Assembly: GCF_018437505.1 (NCBI RefSeq)
Contig: NZ_CP072467.1
Location: forward strand, 1,054,001 to 1,118,000
Reading direction: 5' to 3'
DNA length: 64,000 bases
From: Spiractinospora alimapuensis
GTDB lineage: Bacteria; Actinomycetota; Actinomycetes; Streptosporangiales; Streptosporangiaceae
In this document: piece after piece, positions 35,685 to 43,683 of the stretch
How the letters are laid out: each line of letters starts with the position of its first letter
Position numbering within the stretch: position 1 is the first letter of the stretch
Position numbers and translations under genes: made by a program
The notes under the pieces: generated by a model
What the model saw: only the letters and a program-made list of their open reading frames with translations
What the model was told of the DNA's origin: nothing
The model's database searches: none

Positions 35685-37642
35685 ACGCATCCGCGACACC
35701 CACCATCAACACTGTGGCGCCCGGCAGCAACGTGGGAGTTCAAACCGGGAACGTCCACAACTCCACTATCTACGTCGTTCCTCCCGATGCCACCCCCGAG
35801 CAGAAGTACACGATCGGTCTGCGCTCTCTGGAGGCCGGAGCACCCAGTAAGGCCAGAGGGCTGATCCGAGACGCCATCGACCACGGCCTGGATCACACAG
35901 AAGCCAACTTCCACTGGGTGCTAGCCCTACTCAGCAAACGCACACTGCGCGACCTTACCTCCGAAGAGCATGAGCAAATAAAACGCTTGTTCGCCGCCCT
36001 GCACACCTACCTCGAGGACGAGTGGCGCACGGCGCTGGAAGTGGTCTTCCGGCTCCTCTACTCACCAAACGACTCCAGCGGCGCCACGGCCGCGGCCATC
36101 AAAGACCTGCACGCCCTACCACCGGGTCGACGCGAGATGATCCTGCGCCACCTCGACCTGGTTCTGACCGGCGCCAAGAAGGACAGCGTGTGGGAGGAGA
36201 CCCGCCGCGAAGCCGAGGAGTCACAGTGCGGTGCGCAACGACTCGACCGCGTGTGGGCGTATTTCCATGCCGACCCGATACCCGCCCGCACCCGTGAACC
36301 GGACCGAGCCGAAGTCTTCACCGCTCACTACGTCTACGCGGTCGCATGTACCGGCCTGTTCGCGGGGGCGGTCGGCTACCTGGGCTGGCTGGTCCTGCTG
36401 AACACCGCTCCCTCTCCCATCCTGGCCTACTTGGTGTTGCTGGCCGCCGGATCCACCGCGGGGCGGCAGGGTCTGGAGTGGCACTACCGCGCGAAGCGGT
36501 GGCAAGCCAGGGACAGACAGTTGCGCAGCGCAGGGCGCGAGTCCCAGCCGCCGGAAGGCGGATTCGCCCGCGGGGTCGACCATTCCTTCACCCACTACTT
36601 CGGCACCTACCTGCCCCAGGGGCTCGGGCGCGAGCACTGGCTGTCCAAAACCGCCGGGATCCGTCGCCTGCTGCGCGATGAGGTCGTCGAGATCTACCGC
36701 GAGAGCCGGATCGGAGTCCGGCGCGTGGACTGGCTAATCCGCTTCATGGCGCGAGATGTTCGGCAGCGCTGGCAGGCCGGGACACTGCTGGAGTATCGCG
36801 ACCGGTACAGCGTCGCGACGTCGACCAAGATCTGGTGCCTCCTGCCTGCCGCTATCGCTGTCGCATCGGCCACAGTCGTGATCGCCGCGGCCTTCACGGT
36901 GAACCCGCTGGGGGCCGTGCTCGCCGCCGTATGCGCACTGGCTGCGGGATGGTACACGGCAGTGTGGTGGACACACATCCTTGGCGAGAAACGACGCGAG
37001 CGTGAGGAAAGGGAGGAACACGACCAGGCTCAGTCGGCCAGGAAGACAGAACACCAACGGTGGAAGGCCAAGCTGGACGCCACGCGCCCCAACGAACAAG
37101 AGATGGAAGCCTGGCTGACCTACGACAAGACACTCCTACTGTCGCAGGCGCTGGACCTCTACCGCCTGCCTTGGCAGGACGTCATCGCCCACACGTTCCT
37201 GCAAACACACGCGCCCGGCTGCAAGAAGGCACGGCGGCGTGGCGGGGTGTGGCGGTTCTCCAAATACAGCATCCGCCTATTCCTCGTCACCCACGACGGG
37301 GTCCGGGACTTCAGCGCCGACCTCAACTTCGAGCGCGCCCACATCGACTGGACGGAACGGCGCAACTTCCGCTTCGACGCCGTCTCCTCCATTGAAGTTG
37401 CTCGGGAGAGCACCTACAGCTACACACTGAAACTGACCCTCTCCAACGGCCCAACCACGGACGTGGGCGTCGCGAACAGCGAAGGCGTTGCTCCCGAGCC
37501 GGAGGAGGACCCGGACGCCTTCTCCGAGACCAACCTCGACGCGGCGGGATTCACCACCACGCTGCACATTCTGGAGGGCATCGCCGCAGAGGGGAAAGCC
37601 TGGTTCAACCGACACACGGTCGACACCCCGTCACAGCGTTGA
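35681..37642 (+). CDS. Four-helix membrane protein with N-terminal RHIM-like motif
   Basis: A 653-aa protein. The first 32 residues carry V18-G-V-Q-T-G-N-V-H-N-S-T-I-Y-V, matching the motif in the preceding PNP-fold protein at 9 of 15 positions, with conservative changes at most others. Residues about 40-190 are helical, TPR-like. Two membrane hairpins follow (about 220-270 and 385-435: AVACTGLFAGAVGYLGWLVL, ILAYLVLLAAGSTAG, AAIAVASATVVIAAAF, GAVLAAVCALAAGWYTAVWW). A basic/acidic coiled region comes next, and the C-terminal 120 residues look beta-rich and PH-like. I do not recognise the family. Its ATG overlaps the PNP gene stop. The shared motif suggests the two proteins assemble through it. 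Confidence 0.75.
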   Translation: MNASATPTINTVAPGSNVGVQTGNVHNSTIYVVPPDATPEQKYTIGLRSLEAGAPSKARGLIRDAIDHGLDHTEANFHWVLALLSKRTLRDLTSEEHEQIKRLFAALHTYLEDEWRTALEVVFRLLYSPNDSSGATAAAIKDLHALPPGRREMILRHLDLVLTGAKKDSVWEETRREAEESQCGAQRLDRVWAYFHADPIPARTREPDRAEVFTAHYVYAVACTGLFAGAVGYLGWLVLLNTAPSPILAYLVLLAAGSTAGRQGLEWHYRAKRWQARDRQLRSAGRESQPPEGGFARGVDHSFTHYFGTYLPQGLGREHWLSKTAGIRRLLRDEVVEIYRESRIGVRRVDWLIRFMARDVRQRWQAGTLLEYRDRYSVATSTKIWCLLPAAIAVASATVVIAAAFTVNPLGAVLAAVCALAAGWYTAVWWTHILGEKRREREEREEHDQAQSARKTEHQRWKAKLDATRPNEQEMEAWLTYDKTLLLSQALDLYRLPWQDVIAHTFLQTHAPGCKKARRRGGVWRFSKYSIRLFLVTHDGVRDFSADLNFERAHIDWTERRNFRFDAVSSIEVARESTYSYTLKLTLSNGPTTDVGVANSEGVAPEPEEDPDAFSETNLDAAGFTTTLHILEGIAAEGKAWFNRHTVDTPSQR

Positions 37643-37830
37643 GGTCGTTCCGTCCTGTGGCTGCCGGGGGCCGATGGCTGCCCGCGGTCGCGACCCTCTG
37701 GTGGCCGCAGAGCTTCGTACCGCCTCCAGGCTGGCATCCCCACGAAGTTCTGGATGCCTCTCACCCATTGTGCGATGCTGCTGTCAGGGAACCCCAGGCT
37801 GCCCACAAGCGATTCGCCCTGGAGGTAGCG

Positions 37831-38100
37831 ATGCCCCGACCCTGGGAGGCCAACCCGGCCGCGGAGTTCACGCGGAGGATCGGCAAGTCCGCACTCGAAC
37901 TTGGGGACACCAAGGGCGATCCGACCTGCCCGGACATCTGGGAGTTGAGCAACGGCGACATCGCCGTGGTCGGCCGCGACCTGACCGAGGCCTACCGCGG
38001 GCGTCTCCCCCACGACGTGAACGTCGGCCACGACGAACGGTTGGTGATCATCCCCCGCACCATGCTGCTCGCGGCGAAGCCAGACATTCCAGATGCTTGA
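37831..38100 (+). CDS. Small hypothetical protein of a DUF6879/DUF6082 cluster
   Basis: An 89-aa protein with the segment CPDIWELSNGDIAVVGRDLT and a tail ERLVIIPRTMLLAAKPDI. Small proteins of this kind are repeatedly found in front of DUF6879 genes in streptomycetes and relatives; no function is known. The ATG at 37831 has a perfect GGAGG five bases upstream; the frame is open further upstream but that region lacks a ribosome-binding site. It overlaps the DUF6879 gene by 8 bp. The 188 bp before it must hold the operon promoter, but none stands out. Confidence 0.7.
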   Translation: MPRPWEANPAAEFTRRIGKSALELGDTKGDPTCPDIWELSNGDIAVVGRDLTEAYRGRLPHDVNVGHDERLVIIPRTMLLAAKPDIPDA

Positions 38101-38698
38101 GCAAATACCGGACGTCCCGGGAGTCCACCTCGACCTTGACGCCTACCTGCGTGACTTCCGACAGGAGTTCGAGCACGGTGGTGACATCTTCGCCAAGTTG
38201 GAACGGGCGCAGACGTTCCGGGAGCCGGGTGACCCGAGCTGGGAGGCGTTCGCCGCCGGGGACTGGCAGCGGGCGCTGGAACTGAACGAGGAGGATCGCC
38301 CCTCCGCCGTAGGAATGATCGACACGTACCGGCGCCTCGGCTACGCCACACAGCGGATCCGTGTGGTCGAATTCCCCATCAGCCCCTACCTGCAGTGGGA
38401 GATACAGTTCCTCCGCCTTCTCGCTGAAGCGGGACAGGACATCCGGGTGCTGCGCGGCGAGCGGGCGGCGGAGTTCGAGGCGCACCGCCCGCTACCAGAG
38501 CTGGTGATCATCGGTGACCGGGTGCTGTACGAGGTGCTCTACGATGACTCCGGCACCCCGGCGGGCGGCCGGAGGATCGACGACCGTAAGGTGATCGCCG
38601 GCTGCCGCCGAGACGTGGCGAAGCTCTATGCCCAAGGTGAGCCTTTGCTGGCGTTCTACGACCAGCACATCGCTCCGCTTCCGCCCCCGATCGTATGA
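38093..38698 (+). CDS. DUF6879 family protein
   Basis: A 201-aa soluble protein. Family-like segments are SWEAFAAGDWQRALELNEED, YATQRIRVVEFPISPYLQWE and LVIIGDRVLYEVLYDDSG. DUF6879 proteins are common in actinomycetes, often close to XRE regulators and small membrane proteins; their biochemical role is not established. It overlaps the upstream small gene and is coupled to the DUF6082 gene by ATGA. Confidence 0.75.
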   Translation: MLEQIPDVPGVHLDLDAYLRDFRQEFEHGGDIFAKLERAQTFREPGDPSWEAFAAGDWQRALELNEEDRPSAVGMIDTYRRLGYATQRIRVVEFPISPYLQWEIQFLRLLAEAGQDIRVLRGERAAEFEAHRPLPELVIIGDRVLYEVLYDDSGTPAGGRRIDDRKVIAGCRRDVAKLYAQGEPLLAFYDQHIAPLPPPIV

Positions 38699-39435
38699 GA
38701 GTTCTCCGGCGAGCCGGCCGCCGCAGACTCCATGTTCCGCTCGTGGTGACGCTGCTGGTCGTACTCGCCGTCGCTCTGGTCGGACTCTCCCCGTTCACGC
38801 TGGTCTGGTTCACCGGGCAGGCCCAGGACTGGGAACAGCTCAGCCTGGTCGGCCAGACCTACGGCGCGGCCTCGGCACTGCTGGCCGGCCTGGCGCTACT
38901 GGGTATCGCGGCGACCTTGGTGCTTCAGCTCCGGGAAGTGCGCAACTCCCGAGAGATCGCTCTGCGCGAGTCCAACAGCGAACTGCTGCGCATGGCCATG
39001 GATGACCCCGCATACCGCGCCTGCTGGGGCACCAACTTCCCCGCCGACGCGAGTACGGCCGACCGCCAGCGCATGTACACCAACATGATCTTCTCGCAAT
39101 GGGAGTCGGCCTTCGAGTCGGGCGCCATGGGCGAGGCGGTGATCCGAGCCGTGGCGCGAAAGGTCCTCGCCGGGCGGATCGGCTGGGAGTACTGGCGCGA
39201 CGTGCGCGAAATCCGCCTGTCCACCTCCGAAACCCGCCGAGCGCGTCGGTTTCACCGAATCATCGACGACGAGTTCCACGCCTTGCCCGAGCCCCGATCC
39301 GAGCGGACGGCGCCAGTGAAGACCTCACCCAGAGCTCAGTCCCACTGGACGACGTTGGCAGCACTCGGGACCTCGGCGGCGGTGAGTGCGGCGACCGCAT
39401 GGCTCTGGCTGCGCCATCGATACGGACGATCCTGA
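38695..39435 (+). CDS. DUF6082 family membrane protein
   Basis: A 246-aa protein with two N-terminal membrane helices (VPLVVTLLVVLAVALVGLSP and GAASALLAGLALLGIAATLV), a cytoplasmic helical domain with ELLRMAMDDPAYRACWG, and a third hydrophobic stretch near the C-terminus (TLAALGTSAAVSAATAWLWL). The combination SALLAGLALLGIA and DDPxYRxCWG is typical of DUF6082. It is the last gene of a three-gene coupled operon; the next gene converges on it. Function unknown. Confidence 0.75.
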   Translation: MRVLRRAGRRRLHVPLVVTLLVVLAVALVGLSPFTLVWFTGQAQDWEQLSLVGQTYGAASALLAGLALLGIAATLVLQLREVRNSREIALRESNSELLRMAMDDPAYRACWGTNFPADASTADRQRMYTNMIFSQWESAFESGAMGEAVIRAVARKVLAGRIGWEYWRDVREIRLSTSETRRARRFHRIIDDEFHALPEPRSERTAPVKTSPRAQSHWTTLAALGTSAAVSAATAWLWLRHRYGRS

Positions 39436-39579
39436 CGTTCTCGCGGATAGCGGGGGGTACCTCCGAGACTGGGCGAGGCCCCACTCCCCCTTCCCCAGCG
39501 GCGGAGTCCGAGGAGCGCGATGCGCATCCCTCCTGTCAATATGTGCGTGCTGAGCTGGGCAGTTTAGGGCGGTGGGCGG

Positions 39580-42500
39580 TCAGCCCTCGGCGGCCGGGTG
39601 GCGGGGGCCGTGGCCGGGGGGTGGGGTGAGGGCGGAGGTGAAGTTCTCGCCGTCCACGAGGGGGGTGTCCTGCCCGACGCCGACCTTGGCCATGCGGTCG
39701 TAGACCTCCAGGATCAGCTCCTTGGTGCGGTAGGAACCGTGCGCCGCCACATCCTTCTTCTTGACGATCGGGAAGGTCTCCATGATGTAGTCCACGTCAT
39801 CGCGCTCGATGCCGTAGAGGTGAAAGAACAGGGCATCCAGCTCGGCGCGCATAATCGTGCGGCGTTCCTCGTCCCAGCGGAAGGGCGGGCCGTCGTCGTC
39901 GAGGTCTCGAGCAAAGGGGGCCATGTCGTGGGCGGTGTAGGTGAGCTCGAGAGATCTTCTCGCGATAAAACCCTCGTGTAGCTTCAATCTCTGTGGAGCC
40001 AGCACTGGAAGCTGCTTCCACAGAAAAAACGCCATGCTCGTTCCACCAATTTTTTGACGACTCGCATAATCAAACACAAAAGAAGCCTGACAGCCACATA
40101 GACCTACAACTTCGCTTGCCTCCCTGGGGAGAATCGACAGGAGGTATTTGTGTCCAACCGCAACCCGAGGTATCACGGCAGCGATAGACGTCCGTTCATT
40201 TGTGGCTGATGTAGCATCACACCATCCAAACAGCCATTGATGACGCCATCCAACGGCCTGAAGTCGCGACGCAACCGTAACTTCGACTCTCCCCCGGGAA
40301 CTCTCTGACGATTCATGAATCCCAGCGGGAACCCAGCTCAGGGGAACAGCCCTGCGATTCGGATCTTGAAGCTCATCATGTTGAAGGTAACGCGGCTGAT
40401 TCTTTCTCTTGGTTGCGGTTTCACTCTTTACAACGTCTGCTGCACGATGGTTATAAAAATCCACCATCTTCGCCTCGTACAGCGGGAGCATGCGCTGCTC
40501 GCCCTTGGTGAAGACGTTGCCGTGCAGGGTCCAGCCGTCGGACTCCAGGTCCTCGCGGGCGTGGAAGAGCCCGGAGTCATGGGACATGTTGAACAGCCCT
40601 TGCGCAAACGACACCCCCCAGGGGTTCCCCTCCGGATCCCCCTCCTTCACCAGGACCGGAACCCGCCGGTAGATCCCCAGGGTGACCTCCGCATCCCGGC
40701 GAGAGCGGAACACTGGGAGGGTTCCCGTGTTCGGGTTGACCAGGGTGATCTCCTCCGGAGTGAGGGTGAACACCTTGTCCGGGGTCTCCAGATCGGCGGG
40801 ATCATGCAGGAAGAAGGCGAACGGCGTCGCGGACTCGCGCATGTCCCGGCCGGCGAGGGCCAGGATGCAGAACTTCATTCGCGAATCTACGGCCGGGAAC
40901 AAACCACTGCGATTCTCGAAGTCATACAGCGCCGCGATCGAACCCCGCTGCACAAGGTCCTTGAAGAAGTACTGCGTGCGCGCATCTGTAGCGATTCCCG
41001 TCGGCACGATGATCCCCGTACGACCATTTGCGCTGAGCAAGACGCGGTCCGTCTCCGCGAACACCGCATACAGATTCAAGTTCCCCTGGCCGGTCAGCGG
41101 AACCCGCCCGGAGCGCCGCAGGAAGTGGCTCTCCGCGTAGACCTTCCGCTTGGCCGCCGCGTGCTCGCGGAACAGCCACTGCTTGTCCGGGTCGTCCTTG
41201 AGTGCCGCGATGCGCTTCTTCCGCTCCGAGGCACGCCCGATCTCAGCGATCTCCGGGTCGCGCAGTGCGAAGAACTCCTGCTCCTTCAGCTCCACGCTGT
41301 CCCACGGCGGGTTCCCCACCACGCAGTCGAAGCCCCCGGCCCAGCCGGTGTCCTCCTCGGTACCGGTTCCGCCTTCCGGGACGGTGAAAACCTCGGGGAA
41401 CTCCAGGTGCCAGTGGAAGAAGTCGTATTGTTCGCGCAGCCGCACGATCTCCACATTGGTTTCCGACGAGGCTCCGGCCCCCTCGGGGTCGCTGAGTGCT
41501 TGGAACACCTCTTGGGTGACCGGGCGTGGAGCGTCCGGGGTCTTGAGCCACATGAATGCCGCGCACCAGGCATCGGCCAAGTGCAGCGCGTGCGTGTACT
41601 CCGCCGAGCCCTGCCAGGCGGCGTAGGCCTCCTGCTGCTCGCGCACCTCCAACAGCGAGTCCGCCGTGGCATCGGTGATGCGGCGCAGGCCGCGCGCGAA
41701 GTCCAGGTTGGACACCTTCACCGTGTCCGCGGCGAGGTCGAACAGGCTCTCCTGCCCGCCGTGCTCCTTGGCGTTGAGCTTTTCCAAGTACTTCGCGCGC
41801 TTCTTGTCGTCCCCCTCGGTAGCGATGAACGCCGCGTCCGGAACGCCCCCCTCCAGCAGCTTCGGCGTCGCTCCGATCAGTGCGTTTCCCTGTTTGATGT
41901 GTGCGTCCAGGAAGTTCAACGCCTTGCCCGGCTCCAGCGCCTCCAGCCACAGGGACACCTTCGCCAGTTCCACCGCCATGGGGTTCAGGTCCACCCCGTA
42001 GATGCACCTTGCCGCCACCTCGTGCAGTGCCCCCCGCACCGCGCCCACGGTCGGCTCGGGGTTGCCTTCCCGCACCGCGGCTACCCGCTTGGCGATCCTT
42101 CGGGCCGCCGCCAGCAGGAAGTGCCCGGAGCCGCAGGCCGGGTCACACACCTTCAGGTCCAACAGCTCGCCCACTACGGCATCCGCGTCGTCCGGGTTGC
42201 CCGCCCGCGTGGCCTTCTCCTGTCCACGTTTCACCGCGTCGTCCAGCACCGGATCCAGCGACGAGTCCAGCAGCGTCTCGATCAGCGAGGTCGGGGTGTA
42301 GTACGACCCGGTGGTCTTGCGGTCGTTGCCGCCGATGACTTTCAGTTCGAAGGTGAGGTCGGAGGCGTTGTGCTTGGGCACCAACTCCAAGAGGGATTCG
42401 TAGATGGAGCCCAACTCTTCGGCGTCCAGGTTGCGGTAGTCCACCGACCGCTGGCGCCGGGAGTCCTTGTCCCTGACCTCGGCGAGGTGGCGCACCGCCG

Positions 42501-43683
42501 CCAACAGGTGCTCGTTGGCAAGCTCCAGCCCGTCCAGGGGCGTGTCGGCCTCGGTGCGGTCGAACAGCCCGCCCAGTCCTGGCAGCCCCAGTTCGGGGCG
42601 GCCCTCGACCTCCCCCAGCGCGTCCAGCACGAGGCGCAACGCCCGGTACAGGTCCCGATGGGCGGTGCCGCGGCGACGTCGGGCGTGGCGGCGCAGGCGG
42701 GCGGTGGAGAAGTAGGCCGCGTAGCGCTCCTTGACCTGCTCGTCGGTCCCCGGCGGGTGCAGCGCGCCACGGTCCTCGGCCACGAACACGAACAACAGCC
42801 GGTAGACGAGCCGGAGCAGCGCTCGGTGGAAGGCGGTGACGTCCAGGTCTCGGCGCAACTCGGGGTTGGCGCGCAGGAAGCCGGTGCCCAGCACCGTGAT
42901 GGCCTCGCGTACGCTCTCGCTGAGCTGTTCCAGCGCGCGGGTGCCGGACTTGATGGCCTCGCTCCGCCAGGTCTCCAGCCAGCAGGCCGAGGCCGGCTGC
43001 TCGGGGGCGGTCTCGAAGCGGGAGGCGTGCAGCAGCCGGAACAGCAGCACGAACTCGTTGAAGAGTTCGCCGTCGAAGATCGCCTCAAGGTCGAACTCGA
43101 CGTAGGCCGCCCCGGCCAAGGCGCTGGAGTCGCGGAGCAGCCGCACCTGGCGGCCGTTGGTGAGCAGCGCCCACAGGCGGGGCGTGGAGGTGTTCAGTAG
43201 CTCCTGCACGAACGACTGTGGCGGAACACCTCCCGAGCTCGGCCGCCGGTCCAGCTCGGTATGCCAGGCCACGACGTGGATCGGCACGTGCTGCCACAGG
43301 TGGGAGACGTCGAAGGTCTTGGTGCCGTCGTCGCTCGCCACCCCGTCCGCCGGTCCAGGTGGCACGCGGCCGAAGCCCAGTTCGCCGAGCAGTGGCTCCA
43401 CCCACTGCGGCAGCGCCGCCCCGGCGGAGTCGGTGGCGGGGGTGCCGTCCTGGGCGGTGGGCAGGTTCTTGCGCAGCTCGCGCCAGGCACCCTTGAGGTA
43501 GTCCCAGCGGCGTTCGGCCTCGTCGCTGACCGAGCGGGCGCCCACAACCCCGTAGTCGGACGGCCTAGCGCCGGATATGTCCTTCTGTCGTCCTTCGGCG
43601 ATGCGCAGCAGCATGTCGGCGGGCAACAGCCCACCCTCGGTATGCACCGCGGTGAGGACCTGGGTACGGGTGACGGCGGCCAT
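39580..43683 (-). CDS. DrmMI/PglX-like adenine-specific DNA methyltransferase
   Basis: A 1,367-aa class I SAM methyltransferase of the Eco57I/PglX type. Motif I is VCDPACGSGHFLLAAARRIA (D514) and catalytic motif IV is VVGNPPWDS (N791-P-P-W794), which indicates N6-adenine methylation. The C-terminal about 300 residues should hold the target recognition domain; DNA there (39950-40480) is clearly AT-richer than the rest of the gene. The gene starts at an ATG overlapping the stop of the SNF2 helicase gene by one base (TGATG). In class 1 DISARM the methylase sits next to the drmD helicase, as here. It presumably marks self DNA. Confidence 0.87.
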   Translation of the reverse strand: MAAVTRTQVLTAVHTEGGLLPADMLLRIAEGRQKDISGARPSDYGVVGARSVSDEAERRWDYLKGAWRELRKNLPTAQDGTPATDSAGAALPQWVEPLLGELGFGRVPPGPADGVASDDGTKTFDVSHLWQHVPIHVVAWHTELDRRPSSGGVPPQSFVQELLNTSTPRLWALLTNGRQVRLLRDSSALAGAAYVEFDLEAIFDGELFNEFVLLFRLLHASRFETAPEQPASACWLETWRSEAIKSGTRALEQLSESVREAITVLGTGFLRANPELRRDLDVTAFHRALLRLVYRLLFVFVAEDRGALHPPGTDEQVKERYAAYFSTARLRRHARRRRGTAHRDLYRALRLVLDALGEVEGRPELGLPGLGGLFDRTEADTPLDGLELANEHLLAAVRHLAEVRDKDSRRQRSVDYRNLDAEELGSIYESLLELVPKHNASDLTFELKVIGGNDRKTTGSYYTPTSLIETLLDSSLDPVLDDAVKRGQEKATRAGNPDDADAVVGELLDLKVCDPACGSGHFLLAAARRIAKRVAAVREGNPEPTVGAVRGALHEVAARCIYGVDLNPMAVELAKVSLWLEALEPGKALNFLDAHIKQGNALIGATPKLLEGGVPDAAFIATEGDDKKRAKYLEKLNAKEHGGQESLFDLAADTVKVSNLDFARGLRRITDATADSLLEVREQQEAYAAWQGSAEYTHALHLADAWCAAFMWLKTPDAPRPVTQEVFQALSDPEGAGASSETNVEIVRLREQYDFFHWHLEFPEVFTVPEGGTGTEEDTGWAGGFDCVVGNPPWDSVELKEQEFFALRDPEIAEIGRASERKKRIAALKDDPDKQWLFREHAAAKRKVYAESHFLRRSGRVPLTGQGNLNLYAVFAETDRVLLSANGRTGIIVPTGIATDARTQYFFKDLVQRGSIAALYDFENRSGLFPAVDSRMKFCILALAGRDMRESATPFAFFLHDPADLETPDKVFTLTPEEITLVNPNTGTLPVFRSRRDAEVTLGIYRRVPVLVKEGDPEGNPWGVSFAQGLFNMSHDSGLFHAREDLESDGWTLHGNVFTKGEQRMLPLYEAKMVDFYNHRAADVVKSETATKRKNQPRYLQHDELQDPNRRAVPLSWVPAGIHESSESSRGRVEVTVASRLQAVGWRHQWLFGWCDATSATNERTSIAAVIPRVAVGHKYLLSILPREASEVVGLCGCQASFVFDYASRQKIGGTSMAFFLWKQLPVLAPQRLKLHEGFIARRSLELTYTAHDMAPFARDLDDDGPPFRWDEERRTIMRAELDALFFHLYGIERDDVDYIMETFPIVKKKDVAAHGSYRTKELILEVYDRMAKVGVGQDTPLVDGENFTSALTPPPGHGPRHPAAEG

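Noticed and set aside
40315-43200. 961-aa open frame on the plus strand opposite the methylase gene
   Set aside because: It is an antisense shadow of a long GC-rich gene: no ribosome-binding site, composition rich in Arg/Gln/Val/His, no recognisable domain, and the minus-strand frame has all methylase motifs.
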